64,000 bases of DNA. Source: Theristus sp. LFF4_11 (Eukaryota > Nematoda > Chromadorea > Monhysterida > Xyalidae). A program made the translations under genes and the position numbers. Of this stretch, positions 1 to 10,800 are shown piece after piece. Position 1 is the first letter of the stretch, and the number at the start of each line of letters is the position of its first letter. The stretch lies in assembly GCA_030248135.1 (NCBI GenBank), contig JASANC010001711.1:124001-188000 (forward strand). Reading direction: 5' to 3'. The notes below the pieces were generated by a model that searched no databases, was not told where the DNA came from, and saw nothing but the letters and a program-made list of their open reading frames with translations.

Positions 1-567
1 AAATTTGCGCTGACGCAAAATTTTTCGACCGTTTGCGTCAATTGACGCAAAAAAAATTTGACGAAAAAAAACTCTGCAGTGTTGATCCTGACACCTGACT
101 CCCTTGATTTTTCCTTATCTTATCTTATTCTTATCTGCATCGGAAATGGTAAGCCAAGCTGTGGGACTGGGGTTGTTCGAAAAAACAAAAATCGTCATTT
201 TTATTTCGATTTCGAAATTAAATAAAATTTCGATTTTTGTTTACGCCACAGGGCACAGAAACAGAAACGGTTGGCATGTTTTATGATATTACGCTCCAGT
301 TAACTCACGCTCCACAGTTGGATGTTCTCGGACATCGCTAAAACGGACCTAAACCTAAAAACCAAACCTAAGCCTAATCTTAAGCAAAACCTGTTCCTAA
401 CCTAATCCTAACCTAAGCCAAGCCTTTTTAATAAAGCAAGAATGAAAATAACTGCGTTTTGAACGAGTTTATGTTGAGTGCGGAGCGTGTGCATGCGCGC
501 CAGTGGATCATGAGCAATGAGCAATGCGAATGCGGGGCAGGTGCATATCATAATGAAGCTTTGCGCA
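1..567. repeat. Repeat-derived flank with telomere-like block (W4)
   Basis: No gene is visible. Bases 1-290 are AT-rich and include a stretch (about 150-175) matching the right part of the Z element at 16340-16385. Bases about 295-560 match the W family copies at 2218-2505 and 14361-14632: a block rich in CCTAA/CCTAAGCC words, then a GC-rich arm containing GTGGATCATGAGC. The CCTAA words look like degenerate TTAGG or TTAGGC telomere repeats. The block is a dispersed repeat, not a chromosome end, because it recurs inside the window. Confidence 0.6.
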
Positions 568-713
568 CAGGTACCGAAGACGAGGGGGGGTGGGGGGGTA
601 CACCCCCCAGAGCACCCGAGACCTCCGCGGGGGGGGGGTGGGGGGGGGTCACGCGACACCCACCCCCCAAAACCTGACACTGGACCATCCACACCCCCCC
701 TCGAAATTTGCTA

Positions 714-984
714 CAGTAGGGCCGATTAAACATGGCAGCTTTTTTAGGGTGCAAGGAGCGCGCGAAATTTGAATGAAAGCAAAAGTTCAGAAACCCAATT
801 GTGTGTCAAATTTGACGTGTTTCGTAAAATTAATTGGTTATTCGTGGTACTCTGTTCATTCTTTGTTCACTGCACACACTATGGGAAAATACCTTGGCAT
901 TTTTTACAAAGGCAACTACTAGGATGCGACTAATTTCGCCTTGATTGAGAAGACAAGAACTGTCTTCTTTATTCGGCCATACTG
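714..984. mobile_element. Tc1/mariner-like MITE
   Basis: The termini are inverted: CAGTAGGGCCGATTAAA on the left and TTTATTCGGCCATACTG on the right. They are flanked by TA on both sides (712-713 and 985-986), the expected Tc1/mariner target duplication. The 271-bp interior has no coding potential that I recognise. It interrupts the C-family element. Confidence 0.65.
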
Positions 985-1176
985 TAGACACCCCCCCACC
1001 CCCCCTAGATCAGTAGCGAAAGCGGGACCTCGGGTGAGGGGGGGTGTTTGCCAAATTTTAGAGGGGGGGGGGTCAGGTGCCTTCTCGGTCAGGGATGGGG
1101 TGCACGGGCAGCAAATTTTCCCGAGGGGGGTGCACTGGCAGAAAAATTTCGTGAGGGGGGTGCACGGGATCGCACG

Positions 1177-2009
1177 CAGGGGTCGAGCCCGATTTTTGGC
1201 GAATCCGAGGGGGGGGGGGTCCGCCCAAATTTGGGGGGGGGGGTCGACTTGGTTGGGGGGGCTCCCGAGCGAGACCGAAAATTCTAGGGGGGGGGTCCGA
1301 GCGAGACCGAAAATTCTAGGGGGGGTCGGACCAAAATTTTTTCTTGACGATGACATTATCTGGGCAAAAAATGGCTAGTAGGGGTCGATTTGGTTGGGGG
1401 GGGGGGTGGGTTACCTAGAGACACCGAAAATTCTAGGGGGGGGGGTCGAACCAAAAGTTGTTGAATAAAAGTGCTAGAAACCACAGCCTCCAGTCAAGGC
1501 CTCTCTCTAGTCTCTAGTCATACATTTTGCTTTGATTTTCGTTCGGGTCGGGACATCTGAAAGCTACACGAACGAGACACGCTGCACGGGTGAGACTTGA
1601 TATTGAAGTACAGTATTGAAAACATTGACGTACAAAGTGGTAAATGTATAACAAAGTGGTACGTATACAAAAAAAACATACAATATATATTGAGATACAA
1701 ACATGCATATAATATAGATACCTACAAATGAGAGAAATATAGAGATATGCAAGAGAAAATGTCTCCATCGAAAGTCAAAATCAAAGGGGGGGGGGTGGTC
1801 AGACGGTCAGGATTTGGTGGGGGGGGGGGGGGGGGTTTGGAAGGTCGAAATCTGGGAGGGGGGTCTGGCCCCCCCAAATTCGTGAGGGGGGGGGGGGGGT
1901 TTTTTGACCAAAATTTGGGGGGGGGGGGGGGGGGTTTGTCCGGGTGGGGGGGTGTCGACTTGGTTGGGGGGGGGGTACCCCCCCCACCCCCCCCCCATCT
2001 CGACCCCTG
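1177..2009. mobile_element. X1 hAT-like MITE, copy A
   Basis: The termini are CAGGGGTCGAG and CTCGACCCCTG. The flanking 8-bp duplication ATCGCACG is perfect (1169-1176 and 2010-2017). The uninterrupted target occurs at 15956-15963 in the other X3 copy. The two outer thirds are G-tract mosaics. The central third (about 1510-1790) is ordinary AT-rich DNA containing a doubled ACCACTTTGT word. Related copies are at 3715-4537, 30307-32028 (broken) and 33791-34344 (partial). Confidence 0.9.
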
Positions 2010-2217
2010 ATCGCACGGGTAATACCAAATTTTTGCCTTAGAAAAACACAGAAATTCTTGTAAAATACAGAATATTTTGTGCAAACAAGCTGCTTGTTTG
2101 GTCAGAAACAACAAAATCTATGCAGGGACAGACACAAACGTCAAGAAAAATGCAAAAATTACGGTATTTTTGGAAAAAATTGAGATGAGATGGACCACCG
2201 TGAGGGGGGGTGCGATC

Positions 2218-2505
2218 GGCTGCCCTTCTTTTCTAAAATCCGCTTCAGGTAAAACACGCTCGTTGTCGGACATTGCTAAAACGGACTTGATTCAAATCTG
2301 AATCCTAAAGCCTAATCCTAAAGCAAACCTATTCCTAACCTAATCCTAACCTAAGCCAAGCCTTTTCAGAAAGGAAGATGTCAGAACAATTGCGTTTTGA
2401 ACAAGTTTTTGTTGAGGCCGGAGCGTGTGCAGGCGCGCTAGTGGATCATGAGCACGAGCATGCGGATGCGAGGTGCGCGTGCGTTTTAAAAAAGAAGCAC
2501 CAGGG
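2218..2505. mobile_element. W element, copy 1 (telomere-like interior)
   Basis: It is flanked by GTGCGATC at 2210-2217 and 2506-2513. The first X3 copy (about 16150-16170) lacks this insert. Its ends contain imperfect inverted CTTCTTTT-TAAAA motifs. The interior carries the CCTAATCCTAA-type block and then a GC-rich arm with GTGGATCATGAGC. It is 288 bp and non-coding. Confidence 0.7.
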
Positions 2506-3402
2506 GTGCGATCCCGTGTTTTTTCGCGGAGGGGGGTGGGGGGGGGAGTCTAGTACCCGTGTCGAGGTAAAGGGGGGAGGGGGGGGGTACACGGGTATCT
2601 GCCCGTGCACGGGCAGGATTTCGGCTGAGGGGGGTGGACCCCCCCCCACCCCTCCCCGCACTTTCGCTACTGCCCTAGATGGACCTAAGTAACAGTGCAG
2701 TGACACCCCCCAAAAATTTTCTCAGACCACCCAAAAATCATGAATTTTTGCTCAAAAATCATGATTTTTTGTCTTCAGTTTAAAGTCTATAATATAAGCT
2801 AAATATATGATAACTTGACATTCTTCATTGTAATTTCAAAGATTTTGCAGCGTTTTTCCTTCAAAATTTAAGCGAAAAAATCTCATGGGTGTGCACCCCC
2901 CAGAAAAATTTCTACAATAGTGCACCCCCCATGGCCCACGCCTGGGGGGGTGTTACTGTACCATGACTGACACCCCCCGCCCCCACTGAAAAATTTTTGG
3001 CACCCCCCCCCCCCCACGTGACGACACCCCCCACCCCCTCGAAAATTTGCTTTCGCCTTCGGTACTGGCACAGGAACACTCCCCAAAATTCGGTTAACCC
3101 CTGCAATCCTCCTCACCAAATCGCCAAAACTCTGGCACGCGTGGTGCGGACTGTGCGGTGCTGGACGTGGACCCTTGCTTCGAAGGAACACGCGGCGGCG
3201 ATTTTTTTCAAAAATCAGCACCCAAAAAGATTTGGTTTTTCCAGCTATCTGACTATCAGTATCAATCTATCCAGAAAAAAATTGCCAACTACCACACCAA
3301 CTGTCTTTTGTTTGAACTATTGAACATTTCTTGTTTGACCAAAAAACCAAACGACAATGTATTGGTTCATTTTTCAGTTATCATCTGTCTACACATGTAC
3401 AC

Positions 3403-5116
3403 ATGGCTCATTCGGCTCAGCGGAGTAAATTGATTGGTGTCATAGGTGACGAAGACACTGTCGTTGGTTTTCTGCTTGGCGGCATCGGTGAATTGGATCG
3501 TTCAAGGCGTCCAAATTTTCTGGTTTGTGTTCGTTTCTTGTGTCATTCGAAGATACAGTTTTTCGATGTTCTGTTCTGATTCTGTTCTGATTCGAAGAAT
3601 CGACTCAAACTCACTTTTCCTCGGCTTGATTCAATCAAACCGCTTTCGTTTTTATAAGTTTTGCTTCTTTTTGTCTGCTTCTTCCGCATCTCTTCTGGGA
3701 TCGGATCTGCTTTGCAGGGGTCGAGATGGGGGGGGGGGTACCCCCCCAACCAAGTCGACACCCCCCCCACCCGGGCAAACCCCCCCCCAAATTTTGGTCA
3801 AAATACCCCCCCCCTCTCGAATTTGGGGGGGGGGGCAGACCCCCCCCCCTCCCAGATTTCGACCTTCCAAACCCCCCCCCTACTAAATCCTGACCGTCTG
3901 ACCACCCCCCCCCCTTTGATTTTGACTTTCGATGGAGACATTTTCTCTTGTATATCTCTATATTTCTCTCATATGTAGGTATCTATATTATATGCATGTT
4001 TGTATCTCAATATCTCAATATATATTGTATGTTTTTTTGTATACGTACCACTTTGTTATACATTTACCACTTTGTACGTCAATGTTTTCAATACTGTACT
4101 TCAATGTCAAGTCTCACCCGTGCAGCGTGTCTCGTTCGTGTAGCTTTCAGATGTCCCGACCCGAACGAAAATCAAAGCAAAATGTATGACTAAAGAGAGG
4201 CCTTGACTGGATGCTGTGGTTTCTAGCACTTTTATTCAACAACTTTTGGTCCGACCCCCCCCCCCCTAGAATTTTCGGTCTCGCTCGGGACCCCACCCCC
4301 CCCCCCACCCCCACCAAATCGACCCCTACTAGCCATTTTTTGCCCAGAAAAATTTTGACCCGACCCCCCCCCCACCTAGTATTTTCGGTATCGCTCGGAC
4401 CCCCCCCCCCTATAATTTTCGGTCTCGCTCGGGAGCCCCCCCCCCAACCAAGTCGACCCCCCCCACCCGGGACGACCCCCCCCCCAAATTTGGGCGGACC
4501 CCCCCTCGGATTCGCCAAAAATCGGGCTCGACCCCTGCTTTCTCGCAATCTTTCCATTCGCGACTTTTAGATCGTCGACAAGAACACGAGCGTCAGCGAC
4601 ATCGAGGCGTCGTTTCGTCAGTTGACCGCTCGCGACGACATCGCAGTGGTGCTGATCAATCAGCACATCGCTGAGATGATTCGTTTTGTTGTTGATGAGC
4701 ACACCAAGAGCATACCTGCCGTCTTGGAAATACCCTCCAAAGACCATCCGTATGATCCGAGCAAGGTGCGTTCAGCCTTTCCAACAGTTGACGTTCGGCT
4801 TCGAAACTTCAGTTACTATTTTGTCACCCTCGTGGCCTGGTGGTAGTGCGTTAGACTACGGTCTGTGCGCTCGGGGGATCGAGCCCCGCCGAGGGGCGTA
4901 TAGGCACTTAATGACAGAGAAAACTCGATGGGCGCCCTACTCAATGGCGTTCTGTACGCTTCTCTGGGTTAGCCCTGGCTGACAAACATCGCCTAAAAAT
5001 CACAACAACAACAACAAAAACTATTGTCTGATTTGATCAGATAAAATCTTAATTTTTTTCAGGACAGCATTATGCATCGTGCCAGAGGAATGTTCAACCC
5101 GGATGATTTTAGATAG
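3403..5116 (+). CDS. ATP6V1F: V-type proton ATPase subunit F
   Basis: The product is a peripheral V1-sector stalk subunit that couples ATP hydrolysis to proton pumping in acidifying membranes. Three exons, 3403-3522, 4571-4765 and 5063-5116, join in phase to 122 residues; animal family members are about 119-121. Family signatures are [20 protein letters not shown] near residue 11, then [35 protein letters not shown] and a C-terminal RARGMF. The start at 3403 gives the expected short N-terminus. Intron 1 (1,048 bp) carries the X1 copy B transposon and intron 2 carries a tRNA-derived SINE. Both introns are spliced at canonical GT and AG. It lies head to tail with ClpP, about 0.8 kb upstream of it. 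Confidence 0.95.
3715..4537. mobile_element. X1 hAT-like MITE, copy B, in V-ATPase F intron 1
   Basis: The ends are CAGGGGTCGAG and CTCGACCCCTG and the length is 823 bp, close to copy A (833 bp) but in the opposite orientation. It has the same architecture: C-run mosaic, AT-rich core with a doubled ACCACTTTGT word, C-run mosaic. The flanking octamers CTGCTTTG and CTTTCTCG do not match well, so the target duplication is not clear here. Confidence 0.8.
4823..5020 (+). mobile_element. tRNA-derived SINE (family A), copy 1
   Basis: It starts GTCACCCTCGTGGCCTGGTG, which includes an A-box-like stretch, followed by a B-box-like GGGATCGAGCCCC about 40 bp on. CCTCG near the start can pair with CGAGG after the B box, as in a tRNA acceptor. 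A tRNA-unrelated body and a (CAA)n tail follow. A second copy on the opposite strand at 53831-54043 matches along the whole length. It lies in V-ATPase F intron 2. Confidence 0.8.
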
Positions 5117-5927
5117 ACACTGATTTGCAACAAACCCCGGGGATCAGATTTGTCATTCATTATCTTGTGTGTGACTGTGATGTATTTTTCAGTTTTGTTT
5201 GTCACGTCACTTTGTTCATTTGTTTCCATAACCCGTGTGTCAAGAAAAGTGGTCAGCAACTCTCATTTTATTGAATTACTTTTCATGATGATTTGTGGTG
5301 GTCTTGATTTTATTTATTTTTTGTTGTTCGGTACAGCGGATAGGTATTTTGATTTTTGGAGTTAGGCTTGTAATTGTGCAATTCCTTCCCATACACCTAC
5401 GTATATAGTCGGGTGTTTATCTGTTTGTTTTATGTCTGTTATTTAAAAAAGTCCTCATTCCATTTGATTGTTTTGTTGAATATTTTTGTTGTTCAATTGT
5501 GATTTTACAATTCAACACTTCAACAAAGTCGACATTAAGGTCTGATTGATTCATTTTAGTCATTTTGATGATTGTATTTTCTGTGAATAAGCTATGGCTT
5601 AAGTTCTTTTTTAATCTCAAGTGGTTCAAGAGGGGCACATCACTGATGAGGCCACCCCTCGTCTGCATATGATGTTGGCCAGGCCGAAATGCAGAGAACC
5701 ATCTTACACCATGGTTGATTTCTCTAGTTGGAAAATTGAAAGCTTCATTTTACACAATATTAAAATTCACGTCACTTGCTCGAATTATAGTCTTTTCTGA
5801 GTGAATGAAGAATTCCACCTTGGCCGAAAATATCCGACCCAAGTATTGATACTGATTTTGGTCACTCGTTTCTGCCTTGAATGTGCAAAAGTTGCATGTG
5901 AAGCTAAACCTGTGTCGGGCAAAAAAA
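5117..5927. other. Intergenic, V-ATPase F to ClpP
   Basis: I see no conserved gene. The V-ATPase F 3' UTR and the ClpP promoter or 5' UTR should lie here. Bases about 5622-5702 share a hairpin-forming repeat with 8350-8440, described in the findings. Confidence 0.5.
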
Positions 5928-7522
5928 ATGAACACACGACGGCTGCTCACCGTTTTTGGTCGAGGCATTCTGAGTAATCGAGCCGTGCATGAAGCGAAAT
6001 CGTCATCGGCCTACATGCCCCCGTTTGTAATTGAACGCGAGGGCAACAACGTTGAACGCGCCTATGACATCTATTCGAGATTGCTCAAGGACAGAATCAT
6101 CTGTGTCATGGGACCGGTCAGTGAACGTCGGCGGTGTGATGCGTTCGCGTCCGCGCACTGGCTAATTGTGTAAAGTGTTCTTTGTGTAAACCTGTCCGTT
6201 TTTTTTCGCCGGATACAGCATACGGAACTTTGAATCACGTAAGGAGAACAACACGTGTCGTGTGTGGTTGTAGTCAATCAAACACTTGGCTTACTATGTC
6301 TCCTTGCAACCCCGATTCTGTTCGTTCTTCTGTTGCGAGCTCTGTATTCAACGGAAAAAGTGACAGGTTTACACAAACATACTGTACTTTTAAATTTGGC
6401 ACAAAAAGCAGATACATTTGTTTTGCGCGTTTGAAGCATTTCTGCATTTGACGTTGCGGCTTTCGTTCGCTTTCAGATCACTGACCCGCTCGCCAATGGT
6501 GTCATTGCGCAGCTGTTGTTTCTGCAGTCGGAAAGCAGCAAGAAGCCGATCCACATGTACATCAATTCACCCGGTGAAGCGTCCGTGATTTCTTGGTCAA
6601 AACCACTTTTGTGCGCAACCAAACAAAGACTGCCCGCAAACTCCGGTCACGAAGACCTCGTCCAGCTTGCTAGTTCGCTGACTCCGCATTGTGTGCGTAC
6701 CACCACGCGAATTGTGCCGATCAATCGGTTTTGTGCGATTGCAGGCGGCGCCGTGACGGCGGGTCTTGCGATCTACGACACGATGCAGTACGTGCGACCG
6801 TCGGTGCACACGTGGTGCATGGGCCAGGCGGCCAGCATGGGCAGTCTGCTGCTGTGTGCTGGTACGCTCAGTTTCGCAACGTTCGCTTGCTGTCACGTTT
6901 GAGTGTGCTGCGACAATTCTAGCTGTTGGAAAGAGACCGGAAACAGTTCGAAACCACGAATTATGAGACAATAAATTGCGTAATGAAAACTGCAGGCGCT
7001 ACGGAAGCGAGATACGCGCTGCCGAACGCTCGCATCATGACGCATCAGCCGCACGGTCAAGTGGGGGTGAGACGGCAGGGCAGCACAACTGAAGCACGCT
7101 TTCAACTTACTGTCGGGGGTTTGCAATGGCCGTCACCAAAATTATCAAGCGATGTGATGGAAAACACACATCGCTCGCCAGGCGACCCATTACAAATCAG
7201 CATTTGCATACAAACTGCTCTGTTCCAGGGCCAAGCGAGCGACATCCAAATCCACGCCGAGGAGATCCTGAAGATGAAACACGTCATACACCAGCTGTAC
7301 CACAAGCACACCGGAAAACCATTGAGTGAAATCGGTTCGTTGTGCATGACCACAGTGCATTTCCAAATGTTCACGATGAATTGCGATGCTGTCGGTAAAA
7401 ATGCGTCAACTTTTTCAGAAAAATATCTGGACCGCGATCGATTCATGTCTGCTGAAGAAGCGTGCGACTTTGGACTGATTGACCGTGTGCTGCGGCCGCC
7501 GCATCTTGGAGGAGAAAAATAA
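5928..7522 (+). CDS. CLPP: Mitochondrial ATP-dependent Clp protease proteolytic subunit
   Basis: This serine peptidase forms the ClpXP barrel in the mitochondrial matrix. Six exons join in phase: 5928-6116, 6477-6573, 6745-6861, 6996-7066, 7229-7334 and 7419-7522. The start at 5928 gives a basic, hydroxyl-rich leader suited to mitochondrial import; an in-frame ATG at 5877 is possible. The mature part opens with [21 protein letters not shown]. The catalytic Ser sits in GQAASMGS, the His in IMTHQP and the Asp in DFGLIDRV, so the triad is complete. Gly-rich NSPGG spans the exon 2/3 join. The C-terminus is short, lacking the long tail of the human protein. A poly(A)-type AATAAA lies just after the stop. 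The gene is tail to tail with prohibitin-2. Confidence 0.96.
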
Positions 7523-7851
7523 AAATGAATAACAAAAAATAAAACTTTTTAATAAGAAGGGATTTTACAAAAATGACAAAATTTGACAAGAGGTCTTTCC
7601 TTTATTCACCGGTGTCTGAGCATAAAACAACGTGAAAAAAAACGAATGATGCAACAGCGAAAACAATCACAAACAAACAGTATGGACTGATGTGTTCGAA
7701 CGAATGAATCAACATGGACTCTACTCTGTCTCCCGTTTTCCATTAACCACTGAAAAAGCGCATTGATGCGCTGAAGACTAGAAACAACTAAATTGATTTC
7801 TCTAAACGGGGTTTATAACAAAAAAATGGCCCGAAAGCGGCGGAATTGTGA
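7523..7851. other. Convergent 3' region between ClpP and PHB2
   Basis: This 329-bp AT-rich stretch separates the two stop codons. It should hold both 3' UTRs. I see nothing else in it. Confidence 0.5.
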
Positions 7852-10800
7852 TCACTTCTTTTTCAGCAAGTCCACATCGGAATAGTAATCTTTGTCACAA
7901 ATGTTCATCATCAAGTTGGATGCATTCAAATAGACCCGATTCTGCGTTTGCGACACCTGCAAAACGAAACAAAAAAGTTTTTAGGAAACAGTTTTGTGTA
8001 TCAGAAAAAAATGAGATGGGAGGGAACAAATCTTGCCGCAACCAACCGTTTTCGCAATCGCTTGTGCAGCGCGCACTTTGCGTAACTTCAAATAACCGGG
8101 GTTCTTTGTGATGGCGTCGCCGAGCTGAAATTGAACACATAATTCATTCAGTGATCTCGTCGATTCGCGAGTGGACATCCAGTAGCAGAGAGAGGCTGAC
8201 CATCTTTGCGGCGGCCGCCTCCCCTTCCGCCTGCACGATCTTCTCCTGTTTCTCTTGTTTCGCTCTCTCCACGTAGAAGACGGCGCGTTGCGCTTCTTGC
8301 GCCGCAATCTGCAACAGCAGTCCGGTTCACTTGTTTCCCATTAACTGTCCAGTTCGAGAGGGACATATCACTGATGAGGCCATCGCTCTCTTACATCTTT
8401 ATCATTGACCCGCGCTTGAACGCAGAGAAACTTAGTCGGCAAAACTAGAACAAAAAACTTGAAATCAACTTTGAAAAAAAAAACACTTGAAAACCGGTTT
8501 TCAGGGTTTTTCAAGGTGTCAAACTTTTCCAAGCCTCGAAAACACGGGTTATCTTTCCGTTGCCAACCCTACGCTTAATGCAACTTAGTTGATTCGCCCA
8601 TTATTTCCACTACAGCACCTGTTTAGCTTCGACCGCACTGGAATACTGCGCGCTGAAGGTGAGCTCAGTGATGGCGACGTCGTCGAGGATGATGTTGAAG
8701 TCGTGCGCACGATCGACGAGCTGCTTGCGGACGAGCAACGACACTTGCTGACGCTGCGTGATCAGCTGCGACGCGTTGAACTTCGCAACCACGCTTTTCA
8801 GCACCTGAATCACGAAGTTGTCCGGTGGCATTCAACATCACGAGGGTGACGCGATGTGGGAAATGAGCCAGACAAAATACGAAGCAAATGAACAAGAAAC
8901 GAGTCGATGGTAGAATCGATAAGCAGAGCTTTTCGTTTAACACTTGTTCATTTTTTGAGATTTCTGTGTTCCAGCGTGTTTTGTTATTCGTGCATCCACG
9001 GTGAATTTTTTTGCTCAATTGCCTGTTTGCTGCTTTTGTTGCGTTTTGGCTTGCCTACTCATGGTGTCTCATGTCTGATTTTTATTTGGTTACTATATCA
9101 TGCGGATGCGCGAGCGAGCGCCAGCGAGCGGACAGCGCATCACGCATTATATGAGCCGTTATCCTCTCGCGCGCGTTTTTCAAATTTGCTCGCTTCCTCC
9201 AGCGAGCATAGTATAAGCCACAAACTTGGTTCTGTGCACACGAAACGAACACCCAAAGTTGTGCTTGGAGCCGCGAAAAAATTTTTATCCGACTACTTTT
9301 CATACGCTGTAGACACGAAAAACCTATTCTGAAAACAGTGTTACTTATTTTTCTATCTCTTTTTTTTTTTCTGGTATGTAATCAACATGTGTTCGCGCTT
9401 TCAGTTTTTACCTGCGACACGTTCACAGTCTAGCAAGAATGTTTCCTGGGGTAATTTCATCCGTAGATTTGGAAAAATGGGTTAATTTTTTGCCCCGACC
9501 ACTTTTTTGGGTAAAAATTTGGGCATTTTTAAAAGTTCGCAGCGTTTTCACCGGGTTTCAAGTGTTCGCCCTTTCAATTTTTAGCTGGGACACTTTCACA
9601 GTTGAAGAAAAATGTTTCCTAGGGTAATTTCATCCGTAGATTTGGAAAAATGAGCTAATTTTTTGCCCCGACCCTTTTTTGGGGTAAAAATTGGGTTTTT
9701 TTGAAAGTTCGCAGGGTTGTCACCTGGTTTTAAGTGTTCGCCCTTTCAATTTAAAGCTGGAACACTTTCACAGTTGAACAAGAATTTTTCCTCGGGTAAA
9801 TTCATCCGTAGATTCTGAAAATTTAGTTTATTTTTTGCCCGGGCATTTTTTGGGTCAAAATTGTGCATTTTTTGAAAATTCGTAGCATTTTGACTGGGTA
9901 TCATTTTTTCAGTCTTACAAATTTTGTCTGAGCTACGAAAAATAGCAGAAATGTTTAGTCCGTAGGAATTCAATACGCTGATCACGGATTTTGGGATAGT
10001 TTTCTTACGTGAGCAACTCTAGATGCTGAATCGTGACGATTTCGGGCGAATCGGCCGTGGAAGTTGGCGAAATCGGTCCAGAAACGAAAAACAAGTAAAG
10101 GGTGTTTTCCAGGGTAATTCAATGCGCTGATCACGAATTTTGGGTTAGTTTTCTTACGTGAGCAACTCTAGACGCTGAATCGTGACGATTTCGGGCGAAT
10201 CGGGCGTGGAAGTTGGCGAAATCGGTCCAGAAACGAAAAACAAGAAAAGCGTGTTTTCCAGGGTAATTCAATGCGATGATTACGGATTTTGGGTTAGTTT
10301 TCTTACGTGAGCAACTCTAGATGCTGAATCGTGACGATTTCGGGCGAATCGGCCGTGGAAGTTGGCGAAATCGGTCCAGAAACGAAAAACAAGAAAAGGG
10401 TGTTTTCCAGGGTATTTCAATGCGCTGATCACGGATTTTGGGTTAGTTTTCTTACGTGAGCAACTCTAGATGCTGAATCGTGACGATTTCGGGCGAATCG
10501 GCCGTGGAAGTTGGCGAAATCGGTCCAGGAACGAAAAACAAGAAAAGGGTGTTTTCCAGGGTAATTCAATGCGCTGATCACGGATTTTGGGTTAGTTTTC
10601 TTACGTGAGCAACTCTAGATGCTGAATCGTGACGATTTCGGGCGAATCGGCCGTGGAAGTTGGCGAAATCGGTCCAGAAACGAAAAACAAGAAAAGGGTG
10701 TTTTCCAGGGTAATTCAATGCGCTGATCACGAATTTTGAGTTAGTTTTCTTACGTGAGCAACTCTAGATGCTGAATCGTGACGATTTCGGGCGAATCGGC

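Larger units (their letters stand above)
1011..2672. mobile_element. X3 hAT-like MITE, copy 2, with two nested elements
   Basis: The ends are CAGTAGCGAAAG and its inverse CTTTCGCTACTG. Both flanks carry the identical 8-bp duplication CCCTAGAT (1003-1010 and 2673-2680). The undivided host sequence is recognisable in the related C copy near 22410. Removing the nested X1 (1177-2009) and W (2218-2505) insertions leaves about 530 bp, which agrees with the 536-bp X3 copy at 15790-16325. Runs of G after AAATTT cores fill both halves. Confidence 0.85.
568..3067. mobile_element. C-family G-tract element, host of nested insertions
   Basis: The left end reads CAGGTACCGAAGACG and the right end, inverted, reads CAGTACCGAAGGCG. 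Between them lie long G and C runs alternating with AT-rich spacers. A shorter copy of the same element lies at 22279-22740 and fragments lie at 17606-18015 and 30033-30306. Alignment with the 22.3 kb copy shows that 714-984 and 1011-2672 are later insertions. Terminal CAG suggests the hAT superfamily. No transposase is present, so it is non-autonomous. Confidence 0.6.

Noticed and set aside
1..567. Chromosome-end telomere
   Set aside because: The TTAGG-like words are degenerate and recur inside mobile elements across the window.
408..692. Pro/Gly-rich ORFs overlapping G and C runs (also at 919-1378, 1722-2114, 4147-4570, 33962-34498)
   Set aside because: They arise from homopolymer G or C runs in transposons, occur in several frames at once and have no homology.
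4826..4898. Functional tRNA gene
   Set aside because: A-box-like and B-box-like stretches are present but the D and anticodon arms do not fold well, and a body plus (CAA)n tail follows. It is better explained as a SINE head.
5641..5700. Possible hammerhead ribozyme (CTGATGA-GGCC ... GGCC-GAAA)
   Set aside because: Stem III and the cleavage triplet cannot be placed. The strand that pairs with the CTGATGA-side stem falls before the GAAA. The second copy at 8370 lacks the GGCC-GAAA part.
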